Shown piece by piece: positions 1 to 12,124 of a DNA stretch of 64,000 bases. This DNA is from Vandiemenella viatica (Eukaryota > Arthropoda > Insecta > Orthoptera > Morabidae). The stretch spans positions 62,617,832 to 62,681,831 of the forward strand of contig JARYHS010013631.1 of NCBI GenBank assembly GCA_031002005.1, read 5' to 3'. Position 1 is the stretch's first letter. Every line of letters starts with the position of its first letter. The notes under the pieces are model-generated. The model made no database searches, had not been told where the DNA came from, and was given only the letters and a program-made list of their open reading frames with translations. A program made the position numbers and the translations under genes.

Positions 1-3000
1 TCTCGAAATTCTGTGCGTTTAGTGTTTTCTGGCAGAACGTTTCAAACTAGACACAATTAAAGAAGAATTTGTAATGATAAGTATCCGATACAGCATAGGG
101 AATTCAAAGTGAATTCGAATACTTCTTTGCTATATCCCAACGTTTTCGATATTCAAAAGTATTCATTTATTCTGCCTACCATGACTGATGATTGGAAACC
201 AACATTTTATCCATCTTCCTCGCGTATAATGCGACGTATCTTTTCCATCTAACAGATGTCGGGAATAACAACGATGAATCGAATGGAGGTAGAACTTCTT
301 ATTGCGTAGAACTCAGTAGGATCGAGAAAGATGGAGCCATTTATCGGATTTTTAATAGAAACGTGGATGCAAATCCCACGGGTCGAGAGAACACTTTACT
401 AGACAATAGTTTCCTTATGTAATTAACAAACTACTATCTGCTGTTTTTTCCCCTTGATTTTTCTTAAATAATGTAGCCTGCGCCAGTTATTTTCACGTTA
501 TAATGAATTTCAATAAATAATAAAACACATGGATCTGAGTGTACCGGCACACTATCCAAATGTTCGACGTTTCAGCTTCAAAGGTAAAACTTGCATCATT
601 TAAATGTAGTTTTCCCAGTGCTTCTCTTAAATATTTAAAGTCATCTGTTTTGTTGGGAAAATGTTTGTAATGTTATAGTTAACTAATGAGAGGAGACATG
701 AATCATGCAAAGAATGCAGCTATTGAAAACATTAATGAAGCAACAAAAGTGCTGAGAATTTCCACATCGGAACGTATTTTTTTTTTTTTCGGTTGCTTCT
801 AGAACCTTGTCAAAGGCTTTGGTAATTACGGAAGATATTTGCTTAGGGAGTTTTCTGACGTTTAAGCTTGGTGCTAACGTGTCTTTACGTTATTATATTT
901 GTGAAACGGTGTGAATGAAACTTGACGAGTGTTTTGCTTATGCTTAAAGTGAAAGTTTCAATACACACACAGAATGTGGAAGGCTTCTCTGATGAAACCG
1001 GATTAAGTGATAGTCGTTTTAAACTCATCACGCGATCATAATGCTGTTTACAAACAACGAAAATTTACAGCTATTTATTAAAAAATCCTGCAGTTCTGGT
1101 AAAGGAGCTTACATATAGGCCGATTGGCTTCAATCACAACGACCAGCATCGAAAATTTTTTGTTTCTATTTTACATTCTATCGACACTGTTTTCGTGATT
1201 AAGGCAGATCTAATTTGGCTCGTGATTAGTTTACGGTCCTATATTCCATCCTCTCTGTTCTTCACTCTTATTTCATGACATATGCACATCACAGTTCAAT
1301 TAAATTTATCCACAGGAACAGTAGGTTTACTAGGAAAGCCACGAAAAATTAGCCTAAAGACATAGTCATCCAGTAAATGGTTAATGAAGTGTAACGTTTT
1401 TACATTAGTCGCCGCTTGACGAAAATATGTCATATGGTCGAATATTTGCAAAATTCTGAGATTATTAAAAGCTAATTGTCCCTAATCCCAAGGAATTCGG
1501 AGGAATAAATTGTGTGAAGCACAGCTAATCCTATTTTCTTGTGACAAATTGGAAGTTATTGAATCGAAAATTGATATATATATCGATTTTCTGAAAGGTC
1601 TCACCAAAGTGTCACATATTCGGATTTTAACGGAGAATGCAATATCACAACAGATTTGTGAATCGATATGTTGGTAGCAGTATGTAGTCGAAAAGAGCAA
1701 AGCCTCTATTAATCTAAATTTTAGGTTAGTTGTCTCGCAAAGAAGTCAATAACAACTGTTTTATTCCTGATTTTTATGAATAATCTTGAATACCTCCTTA
1801 ATAGCCGTTTAAGACTGATTGCTAATGATTTATTTATTTATAGTAAAATAGAGAATTTTGCACATTATATGTTGATTCAACTTAATATTAACGTAACATC
1901 AATTGGACCGTTATATAGTAAATAGTGCAAACTAAAACATGCGAAGCCGCTTGTTAATGTGTGTAAATTAAACTGTTCAGTCATTTAAAAGGGTAATTAG
2001 TTTTGTCAGTACTCAAACACTGAATCTGTACGGAAAGGTCGCGAACTTGCAGAAATCCTTTTCTGTCAGTTTAAGATCACCCACTTTTGGCGCATTCGAA
2101 CTAGTTCTGAATGTCCAAAAACATGTTTGTTAGCAGTGACTGTCAAACAGAATGAACAAGGTGTTAACTCAAGCAACACAAATGCAAACACAGCATGTGT
2201 AAACAAACTCTTGTAACATTATTGCAGAAGACTGTGGGTAGGCAACAGTACAAAATGCGTTAAACTTCAGCCATTGTTCGCAATGTATTTTAAAAGTTCA
2301 CTGGCTTTCCGTGTGCTCTTATGGTAATTTCAACCTGCACATTGCCACAAAAGTAGTAATGAGTAGTAGGTAGAAGGGAAAACAATAAACTAGCTCTTCA
2401 TTTCAGGTATAACAGAGTCGGGGGGACTGGAATAAATTATTGAAGTGTACACTAAGCAGTTTACAATAAAAAGTGAACGAATTTAAAGTAAAATTTGGAT
2501 TAATGCAAAGGTAGGTGGGTAGAGAAATTTCCCCCGGGGGATAATAAATAAGTAAAGATGATTGCGTTTACATCACTAATTTATCGGTCTTTCGTGTTCA
2601 GATACGAATTTGGGGACACTGTTATTAATTTATCGGTTCACAGTGTTGAACTATCTCTGCTTACAATCTCGTACTGAAGTCGTACGAAAACAAACTAAAT
2701 AACTCTCTTGTATGTAAAATAGATAGCGAAGCTATCGGCGAAATGCAAAGAATAAAATTTCGCGGAAATTTACTCATCATAACTTTCTAAAAACTAATAT
2801 ATTCTTCTTGCAATGTCCTGTTCATTTATTTACAATTACACCGAAAATTTTGCGTAGTTACTCATGATCTTGATCAATCACTTTTAAGACGCTCTTATCG
2901 TGGTGAGATGTATTTAAAGTATCTCCGCTTCAAATCATGATAATCTATAGGATTAACGGAAGGAGTGATTGGTAGCAGTATAGAAGTGCGATTCTTCCAC

Positions 3001-4320
3001 TGCCTTGCCTGCGGGCTGAGATTGGTCGGAATTTATCCTCATAAATACACGACCCATATCCAGAATACTACAAAAACTAATAGTTAACATAAAGATGAAG
3101 GCGTAAAGTTCTCTGTTTTATAGGATATTGTCCGTCAGGTCCTTCGCTTATCTGACAAAAGTGTTTGTTTGTTTAGAACAAAAACAATAGCCGAAGGCAG
3201 AATATTTTTACAGTTAATTACAGGACACATCTTTCCAATAGTCAAAAATATATATCCACCATTACGTTCACGGATTTTATAGTCTTTTATATTCAACAAC
3301 GAACAATGTGACATTATCAAAAACATTATATAGACCCTATACGAACGATGCGCGCGCACATACATACACGCAAATATATAAACGTGAGAGATAAACTCAT
3401 CTATATGTCACATAATTGCGATTTGGACCTGCTAAAGTGTTATCATAGGAATGTTTTTTTTAATTTACCCTGACTGGATGAAACATCATCCTTTGGCCAA
3501 TTATGTAATTTTTTGAGCAAAAGATCTAATTGAATGTCGTATTGACGATTAATACAGCATTGTGTAAACACTGAAATCGAACTTGCTTTAGTTCTCAGTA
3601 AACTAAGCAGAATGACAATTTTTTTCAGGTAGTCGGTATGTAAGCAAGAAATAACACATCGATTAGTAAATTTACCTCTAGTATCTCAAGGACGAGGAAA
3701 AGCTAGATATGGGTGGCGTTACGTGCTACCGGGTGTTATGGCATGAAATTAGCATCTGGGCAGCATAAGTATGAGATTAAATGGAATTGACAATATATGT
3801 TGTAGCAGAAACCTAAATACACATGTCCTTGTTGAAAAGCAGCAGTATTTTTAAATGTTCTATAATTCACAAAAAAGGCTGCTGTTATCTCAGTGATTGG
3901 TAATGGATCTTATATGAAGAAATAGGAAGTTGTGGCAACATGTTCGTTACTTAAAACTAAAATGAGTGGTAGGAAATACAATATAGTCACCATTGATGCA
4001 TTTGGAACCATAGTCTCCCTGTCAAATATTTTTTCAATATCGTTAGCAGTTTCTTGGTTTTGTAGTACTGAAGAAATTGTTGGATGGCGTTTTGAGAAAG
4101 GTCGATAAAGATAACACAGAGCGAGTTCTTCCTACAGTATAATTTTCTCGCTGGTAACAAGTGTTCCTAATTATTTAAATCCGAAGTGCAATTTTCTAGT
4201 GCAAAAGTAAGTCAAGTTAGTGGTGTTTGACAATTTTTCCGCTCTGTAGTAAATTATTATTTTTTCGATTATTATAGAAAACTGCTGTTTTATGATACAT
4301 AACCACCTTGGAATACACAT
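1..4320. other. unidentified AT-rich stretch
   Basis: I see no gene, repeat termini or tandem structure that I can support. Open frames are short (under about 80 codons) and match nothing I recognise. The longest runs from 192 to 422 on the plus strand. It could be intergenic or intronic DNA, or decayed transposon sequence. Confidence 0.6.
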
Positions 4321-4337
4321 TTTTTTTTTTTTTTTTT

Positions 4338-4373
<36 letters not shown>
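4321..4373. repeat. long poly-T tract
   Basis: About 53 bases of T are broken by a single A. On the minus strand this is a poly-A tract, so it may be the tail of an old retroposed sequence, but I recognise nothing on either side of it. Confidence 0.85.
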
Positions 4374-4377
<4 letters not shown>

Positions 4378-4815
4378 ATTTCATCATTTTCCATCCTTTG
4401 GATCATTATGGTTCTTCTTTCTATATGCTCCATGAAGAGTCTTACAGTTCTGAACTCAGAATTTTCAAAATTTTCGGGTATTTGTTATAAATGTTTAGAA
4501 ACTTTAAACCTAAGAATTTGGTATTTATAACCAAGTTTAAGACTTTTATAACTGTCTTAACCCTTGTTACTTCGAAAATCATTAATAAATCATAGCCAGA
4601 ATCGAAAAAACTAATGTTTCTGATAAGACGTGTTTTCAGTTTGATTAAGAGTCCAGGAAACGTACAAGAGCCAGAAACATTTTTAGTTGTTAACCAAAAC
4701 ACATATCATCCAAATGTAATTCCAGTCCGGAACGTTAATATTTTTTTTAAAATTAAAATGTGTTGTAATGATAACAATAATGACCTTTCTGCAAACTCGT
4801 GGTAACTTTCCAATG
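4374..4815. other. unidentified stretch
   Basis: AT-rich sequence between the poly-T and the SINE. I see no identifiable gene or element termini. Confidence 0.5.
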
Positions 4816-4817
4816 CT

Positions 4818-5165
4818 TTTGAGCGGTCCTGTGGTTAAAAAAAGAGTAAAAAAAATGTGGTTAAGGTGTCTGACTGGAGGCCGAAAGGTTGCCGGTTCGA
4901 ATCCCGATCTCGGCTGGAATTTTCAAAGGCTCTGAATCCGACCTTCACCTCTGGAAAAGCATGCTTTGTGAGGTATAGTACGCCAGAATGCGTTCATGGC
5001 ACGAATTACACGTTAAACTGTCGGTTGCTTATATGCAGTGGGATATTAGCCGGGTTAGGTAAAGGCGGCTATAATAGTTGCGTATTGCGCCGCCATAAGA
5101 AAGACTCATGCACCAGGTCATTAAAAACCACACGAGCCTTTAACTTTTCCCATTGTTTTTAGGTG
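4818..5165 (+). mobile_element. SINE-1, tRNA-derived, diverged copy
   Basis: The head is tRNA-like, with a promoter B-box match (GGTTCGAATCC near 4891). The body matches the other copies in this window through the blocks CCTTCACCTCTGG, ACGCCAGAA and CACGTTAAACTGT, and the tail reads CCAGGTCATT...ACCACACG. The A-box area is expanded by A-rich sequence (4837-4858), so this copy looks old. The copies at 8277 and 33595 carry the same body and tail. Confidence 0.8.
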
Positions 5166-7034
5166 TGTGATATTGAGGGTGAAACAAACAAAAATTTGTA
5201 GTCACATAATGCTGTCTGCTGAACATGAGAGGGGACAATTTTTAGAATATATTGCTGTGTGAAGGACATGAGAGATTTTAATTAACTTTGCTGTTCCTGT
5301 TTGTGCGTCTTGTAACTCAGTATGATAGATACATACTAATAAGAGGAGAAGGCTATGGGAAATGCCAAAAATCCAGGAATTAAATAATAACAATACTAAA
5401 AATAGATTTACTTACTTGTCTTGTGTGTAGCTTGCCGTAAACACAAGTAAACGACCAAAATACCTGATTAGTACAGTAATCCAATAGTATCTAATCGATT
5501 GTGGCCATCACTAACGTTGCTGCATGCGCTATTGCCATAGTATTTGACACAGTGCTACAAACATTATCTGATTTTGTGTTTTTGTGAACCAACATATCGC
5601 TTTAATGTCTATGCCTAAATGGAGTGGTTATGTTCGCTTAAGTGAATTCATTTCCCTATATTCTTTTTAGTCATGAATACTCTAGTAAGAGGCTTAGAAG
5701 ATCTTCCTGTAACATGAAAAATACCCATTTCAAGTTACAATAGGTATTATAAGAATCAAGAAATGTTGAAATTCAGTTTTTATTGAATTTTGGTTTTACT
5801 CTACCGCTTATAATTTTTGTTCATCCCTTTTGATTAATCAAAAGAAAGAAGCTCCGTTTTTGGTACATGAATTACAAGTTTTATTTTCATATCACGAATC
5901 TGCATAAAACTGTTTCATTTTAGCATCTACGGGTGCTTATGTTGCGATTGTGAAACAAATATTTGTAACCTTTTTTAATATGTAATTTGACTTCTGCAGT
6001 AAGAAATTCTGGCAATAAGAGTTTTGTAAACGTAATTCACTGTTTTAAATGTATTATGACATCTGTTATTTTGTGTTCAAATCTGAAGAATTTTTTTTTG
6101 ACCTGTGTAATTTAAATCCCTTGGTTACAATTAACTATGGTTTAATTGCTATTTGTATTAAGGATATTAAGAGAAATATCATCAACTTTTTTTCCCAAAT
6201 AGGTGCTAAGTAATTTTACTGCTTACTAATTATATGTGCAGAATACTTACCGGAAGAATTAGTGTTTTTAAATTGTTTTCTCTTTAATCATAGTCTCCTT
6301 TTCTATAAAACAAAAAAAGTTGTAATAATTGGCAAACTTAATGAGCTTTCACGATAGCATAACTTTTGACCTAAAATAATATTCGCGGAAATATTGTCTT
6401 GCAGAAACGTCGTGGAACTTAAAGGAGAACAAACAAAATTTGGTTTCGGTCTGAAGCTTACATTAGCCACTGAATGACGGTTATGCTAATAACAGAAGGT
6501 AAAGCTCTTTAATGCGAGATAATCCGTGTTTACCTACATTGTTTGCCTGCGTAACAGCCGTCAGCACGACGTAATCCATTATTTCAATTGCTGTTGTCAT
6601 TTCTGATGTAATTGTTTCTCGTCGAAAGGAGAATATGATTTTTCATATAAAAAATTTCTTTCAATTAAATAATCTCGACGTATTATCATTTTTATATATA
6701 TTGAATTCATATATTTTTCGAGTATAAGATCTTTGGGATTTTTAAGAAATCTTTGGGAAGGAAGAAATTTAAACTTTATTCAGCTTCTAACAGACTAATG
6801 AGTTTCACAACGATAAGGTGATAAACATTTCTCAAATTTTTCCAGGTAAGTACTCATCGTTCGTTATTGTTACGTATCCTTGTATTAAAGCAAACTGTCT
6901 GCTAAATCTGTAAAATTCTTCAACCTAAAGTTCCTTAAAAATAGAATTAATATCAAGTCACCTATTTTATTCGATAAAAAATTGCAGGCATCGCTTTGTT
7001 AACTGATGAATCTGCCACATCAGCAAAACAGTTT
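5166..7034. other. unidentified AT-rich stretch
   Basis: I see no gene or element structure. There are only short open frames and scattered homopolymer runs. Confidence 0.55.
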
Positions 7035-7132
7035 ACCTATTAATAAATAAATACAGCCTGAGCAACTGAAAATTTGTTCGTTTAGTTACTTTCGAACGCG
7101 TTTCTCTTCTTAATTGAAGCATCTTGATAGGT

Positions 7133-7992
7133 ATCTCGCTTTAAAAGAAATAATTAGTCCAAGAAGAATCACTTTCAATTGTATAATTTTTTTTTTCAAA
7201 GACGTCGGACTTCGTGCAAAGATACTACGTTCAGAAAGACTTTAATTACGATTAGATGAGTTCTATTTAAAATTGTAACCAATATAATCAAAATTGTAAG
7301 TAGCATAAGTATAACAATAATTAACAGATGCAATATAGTAATGAGTGTAATCAAATATGTTATTAGTTAACCATAATGAATCATGTTACAAGTGATGGCT
7401 GTATGGTTACATAACCGAATGTCAATAAATAATAATAATAATAAAAAATGTAAACAAATGCTCCAGCGATTCTGACTGGCAACACCTCCAAAGCTAATCT
7501 TTTCAAAACTAAAACTCAACTAACTAACTCGTTTCTGCCGATCGCTTATATAGGCGTTACAGAACATTCCAGAATAATTCAATGACTTCGGTCCGATATT
7601 TCTCGAATTCTAACAATACTTAAACAATTAAAATAACATTAAAACAATCAGAATGTATACAAAATCATTCACAATCAATATTGAACGCACAGAAATGAAA
7701 ATTGAATATATTTACACACAAAGTTATCCATACAAATCAGTTCAAACTGTCGCAAATTGTCCTCTAAACATCGAAGCTCACATTAATACTTAGAATTACA
7801 AATTTTTAATCAATGTTTCATGCATAGCACTGTTTTTGAGCATATAACATGGCGTTTACATAATTTATCTAATTAAAACACAAAATCACAGTCAATTACA
7901 GGAAAAATATATAAAACTATATTCACTCATCTCCCAGCTTGATACAAATAATTCTTAAAATACAATTTCATTAAAGGTCTAGGTCTGAGGGC
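7133..7992. other. about 0.86-kb unidentified insertion in the left arm
   Basis: This segment separates two parts of the left arm that are contiguous in the right arm once the SINE is removed. It holds an AAT microsatellite (about 7425-7444) and AT-rich sequence with no coding frame. I could not find its own termini or a target duplication, so its class is unknown. Confidence 0.55.
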
Positions 7993-8276
7993 TGTTTGGC
8001 TGTTGATTGTGCATATTGTTATGTTTTACACTTTGAATTTTGAAGTTTATATACAAATAATAATCTACTTACATTTTTCGATATATTTCTCTATTTATCC
8101 ACCATTTTCAGCAGCAGTGATTTCTGTCTGCGTTTTGGATTGCAGGTCATTTTCTGCTTTTTATTGCACATGTAAACTAACACTACGCTACTGCTCAGCA
8201 TGGTGGATAAATAGAGCAATCTATCGAAAAATGTAAGTAGACCATAATTTGTATGAAAACTTCAGTATTAAAAATG

Positions 8277-8543
8277 AGCGCCCTGGTGACTCAGTGGTTA
8301 AGGTATCTGTCTCGGCGGGGATTTTCATAGGCCCTCAACCCGGCCTTCACCTCTGGCACAGCTTTCTGCGCAGCGTGAACTACGCCAGAACGTTTCAGTG
8401 GTTCGGATTCCACGTTAAACTGTAGGTCCCCTGTAACCGGTAGGTTATTCGGATCAGGTTAAGGCGGCTGCGACAGGGGCGGAATGGGCAGCAAATAGAA
8501 ATCCTGTCACCAGGTCATTCCGACCACACGGAATTATTATTAT
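8277..8543 (+). mobile_element. SINE-1 copy with perfect 13-bp target-site duplication
   Basis: The element runs from AGCGCCCTGGTGACTCAGTG to an ATT-repeat tail (GGAATTATTATTAT). It is flanked by AGTATTAAAAATG at 8264-8276 and again at 8544-8556, a perfect 13-bp duplication typical of LINE-mediated retroposition. The A-box side of the tRNA head (ACTCAGTGGTTAAG) is present. The B-box region is deleted: the sequence passes from TCTCGGCGGGG straight into the body. It lies in the right arm of the palindromic element, so it inserted later. Confidence 0.92.
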
Positions 8544-8851
8544 AGTATTAAAAATGTAAAACATAACAATATTGTAACATGTATACACAATCAACGGGAA
8601 AACCACTGAACATGCTTCAGTTAAGAAGCGAAACGCGTTCGGAAAGTAAATAAACGAACAAATATTCAATTGCTTAGGCTGTATTTACTTATTAATATTA
8701 TCAGCAATTGAGGAAAATGGTCCACAACGTCCTTATGTTCGGAAGCAGGGAATCGAAACTACAGTTCATGTAGCTTTAGATATAAACACTACATTAACTT
8801 TTGTTTGAGTATGTAGTTACAGAATGTCATGTTCAGATAGATCTTCTACAC

Positions 8852-10239
8852 TGTAACGAGCCGCGCTGTCGCCACGTTACAAGGTGCATTTTTATTATAT
8901 ATGTAATAATATAAGAGTAATTTACATAAATCTTGGGCGACCACGTGAATAGATTTTTGTTGTAATTTTATAAAGTACGCAAGATTCCAAGTGAGGACTG
9001 TAATGAAATGGTGAACTTATACAGTGTATCGTAGCAAAGCGAATATTCAAGAATTATTGAGCTATGTAGGCTTGAAGCTAATCTTGGTGTTCCCGAGCCT
9101 TGGCGACACAAAGTCGCGGATTTGGGATTTGCCAGACGACACACCCTGCTCCCTGGGGATGGGTCACTCACCGAGCGGGAAAAGCCTGCCGTCCGAAACC
9201 CGAACTTAGCCGAATATGTCCGACTTCTGTTGGATTCTTTGGCCAAATCACATATCGAGGATATCACGTGACATTAGGTGCCGACCTGAAGGTCCAATCA
9301 AAATGAGCGTATAACTCAAAATCCTGGGAATTTTTGTTGTATGTGAGCTTCGAGACTACAAATGGGCGGAGCAAGAAGTTTCCTCGTGGACCGAAGAGCG
9401 AGGAGCTGAGATTCTACATTCTATCTTCGATCGCACCAGTCTGAGGTTGACTTGGAAAGTTGACTTCTTTCGCTAACTGCAGCTTGCCTAGCTGGAGCGA
9501 GCGTATCACCGCAACACAGCCGGTAATGCGATGATGCGCATTGCCAGACCAGAGATGCCTATAGCCGACTTGTGAGATAATCTCACATACCGTGGGTCCA
9601 CTACACTCATCACAGACATCAGACGCAGAACTACAATGGTAATTGATTACGACCAAGCCATGTGATTGTGCATTCCGTGAAACAGAACCCGTAAGCGACT
9701 TTGAGAGGATAGGTCCATGTTCTCACTTTGTAATTGTAAAACCCTGAGCTAGCGGCATAATTTGCCAGAACTAGTTATTTTCGAATGATATATTGTTCAT
9801 TCTGGCGCCCATGATTTTCTTTTTTAACTGTAAAGTCACAGTATTATGATGCCTTTGTCTGAGGTAGTCATAACTTGTATTTTTCATTGTTTCCAGTTGT
9901 CATTATTTCTTGCATTTTGATTCTGAGATATTTAAAAGTAAATATACAATTGTTTGCTTGCCCATGACGGCTAATTGTAACTCTGAGCGTTGCTTTTGTG
10001 ATTTTGCCAATTTGTGTTAATGTTAACGGTAAATTCGCTCAGACTTGTAATCGCCAGTGATAAGAAATAAATGTCATATTGTGACAATTTTTCCTAAATT
10101 CCAACCAACGTCGAGATTCTTGCTAAATTAGTAAATTTTCACTCCTTCATAAAAATTAAAATTAAAAATCCACAATTATTAATCATAAAGGTATGAAAGA
10201 TAATTGTAATGTGGTTTGCCCACCAAGGTATCCACCACA
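8852..10239 (+). repeat. 5' long terminal repeat
   Basis: This is the left copy, starting TGTAACGAGCCGCG and ending CCACCACA. It contains an AATAAA-type signal (AAATAAATG near 10068) in its last quarter and an AT-rich block with TATATAT near 8897. It lacks 18 bases present in the other copy (after GTCCGAA..CCCGAA near 9205). Confidence 0.8.
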
Positions 10240-10242
10240 TAA

Positions 10243-10254
10243 TGTCGCCCAACG
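10243..10254 (+). other. primer-binding-like site after 5' LTR
   Basis: TGTCGCCCAACG begins three bases after the LTR end. It differs by one base from TGGCGCCCAACG, a tRNA-primed start common in Gypsy-type elements. The sequence is direct; its use as a primer site is inferred. Confidence 0.55.
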
Positions 10255-10876
10255 CTGGTGCCAGATGAGACATTACTTCTTAATGTCTGCGAACTTGGTG
10301 GCACTAATTCAAATTAATACAATTTGGAGCCCAAATTCAGAAAGTTTCATGGAATGTTGCACATGGTTTTTGGCTGTTTTATTATTCTTGTAGTCAATAG
10401 ATATTCATACAAGATTTTATTTTGATGTTTCACTTGTATTTTAATGCATAAAGTTCATTTTGTTTCAATGCATAAAATTTATTTTGTTTCAACGCATTAA
10501 AAGAAGTTCATTTGTGTATTTCAATTGAGATGCAATACACTTTGTATTGTAACAATTTTGTGATCAGTTTCAAATTTTTAAATGAGTAACTTCAGTGTTG
10601 ATTTCTTAATGCATGGTAGCTTGTAAGAAAATTAAAGACACGCATGTCTTGCCCATGTGTTTGAAAGTAAGTCTGCTTTCATGGTGTTGTGTTGCATGAT
10701 TCATCGTTGCTTTTCTCTTGCTGTATTTTGGAGGGGTATATGTATTTGTGTGTATTGAAATTCGCGGTATTTTTGTTGTTAGTGAACCTAGATTTCGTCA
10801 TTGCACAATTGCGGTGTAAATTCATTGTTTGTGTGTTCATATGAAGCTACGATCTCGTACGATAAAAGATTTCGAT

Positions 10877-12124
10877 ATGGAAGATCAGTCTGATAGGCAA
10901 AAATCTCCCGAAATCATGAACGAGGTTCAGTTAACGGAATAAAGCTGAATATTGGCTGCAGGCGAGGGGCACGCAATTTCTGAAGTTGCGACCCACTCAT
11001 ATAGTTCGCAGTCTACTTTGTCACCACAGGAAGAAAATATGGAAAATTTTTCGTTTCCTGTAGGTGAGATGACACAGAATACGCCCGCACATTCAGAACA
11101 GACGCAACAAATGACACAAATTCCTGTAGAAGCACCACCCCTCTCATCACAGCAAATGTTCAACATGTTGTTGACTGCAATATTGCAATCGAGGCAACAA
11201 CTAAAGCAGGATTTAAGCCAACAATTAAGCCTGCAATTTAATTCAATAAAAGAGGACAATAAGAGATATTGGGATTCGCTTAAGCAGAGTTTTGATGTAC
11301 GGTTTGATTCGCAAGCTGCGATTTCAACAAATTTGGACGGGAAATTATCCACCTTCCATTCGGAGTCACAAAAACACACAGAGGTACCAACTGCTGCGAT
11401 TACCGATGAATGGATCGAAATTGCACAAGTAGAACAAACCCAAAATAAATACCAACAGCTGGTAAACTCTGAGGAATGCGAGCATTCCACCATTACGTCT
11501 GTCGATTGTATGGTCAAAGCAGTTCCGGAAATACAAATTTTCAATCGGACACTGCTCGAAGACGTGACAGTGACGCGGCAGATTACTGAGCATAATGTCA
11601 GCAAAAGCGTTGATACAGTGCAAAAGTCTCTGCAGATCGCAATTGTGAGTACGGAATGCGTCTGGTCAGACGCGCAGTTCCGGAAAACTTGTATTAAGCG
11701 TTTCGGTTTGAGTATCCATGGAACAGAAAGGCATGATAGCATATACACCGCCATGATCGAAAAACAACGGGAAATTTTTCTGTGCCCGTTCAGGTCCAAA
11801 GACAAGTATTTTGCTGCAGAAACTAAATTCTGGCAGGTCAATGAAATCAGCTGGAAGGGAAGACAGACGAGAATGTTGTGTAACCCAGGTACATGGTTGT
11901 CAGCTGAGCCCATTAGCAAGGCTAAGGGATCTGCTAACACAATGCGTCTTCCGAGAATTTTGTCAGGGAGCGCAGATGTTGGACTTAGGGTCATCACTGA
12001 GTGCCAAACGTTTCACGTCTGGCATCAGCGTGTTATCGCATTCAATAAATATGCGATGAGCATGTATTCCGAAAGGAATTATGTGATAAAAAGAATCCAT
12101 GGACGTCTCAAATTCGTCTTGTAG
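10877..12124 (+). pseudogene. gag-like open frame of the LTR element
   Basis: An open stretch of 390 codons ends with TAG at 12124. The likely native start is the ATG at 10877, whose frame is cut after 21 codons by TAA (10940) and TGA (10946). The frame is open from there on. The first third is Gln/Ser-rich and hydrophilic, with probable coiled coil at about codons 70-120 of the open part (repeated LTAILQSRQQ- and QQLSLQF-type heptads). The C-terminal part is basic. I see no CCHC zinc knuckle, protease motif or clear capsid homology. Its place just downstream of the 5' LTR and primer site is where gag belongs, and that is the main reason for the call. A Cys-rich frame on the opposite strand is taken to be its shadow. 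It could instead be a captured or lineage-specific protein. Confidence 0.45.

Larger units (their letters stand above)
7035..8697. mobile_element. long palindromic (foldback) TIR element, split by two insertions
   Basis: The arms are inverted copies of each other. The left arm starts TATTAATAAATAAATACAGC at about 7035 and the right arm ends with its diverged complement at about 8697. Both share GTTCGTTTA followed by a TTACTTTC.GAACGCGTTTC block. The inner arm also pairs: ATCTACTTACATTTTTCGAT at about 8063 matches the complement of 8220-8250, and both sides carry TATTGTTATGTTTTACA. The loop is near 8125-8190. TA next to CAGCCTRAGCAA at both ends would fit a Tc1/mariner-like MITE, but pairing continues a little further out, so the superfamily is uncertain. 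The left arm is split at about 7133-7992 and the right arm by SINE-1 at 8277-8543. Confidence 0.75.

Noticed and set aside
4308..4490. Frame with a long Phe run
   Set aside because: It is a translation of the poly-T tract.
10927..11997. 356-codon open frame on the minus strand
   Set aside because: It lies opposite the gag-like frame, is rich in Cys and Ser as expected of a shadow of a Gln/Glu-rich frame, and has no recognisable domain.
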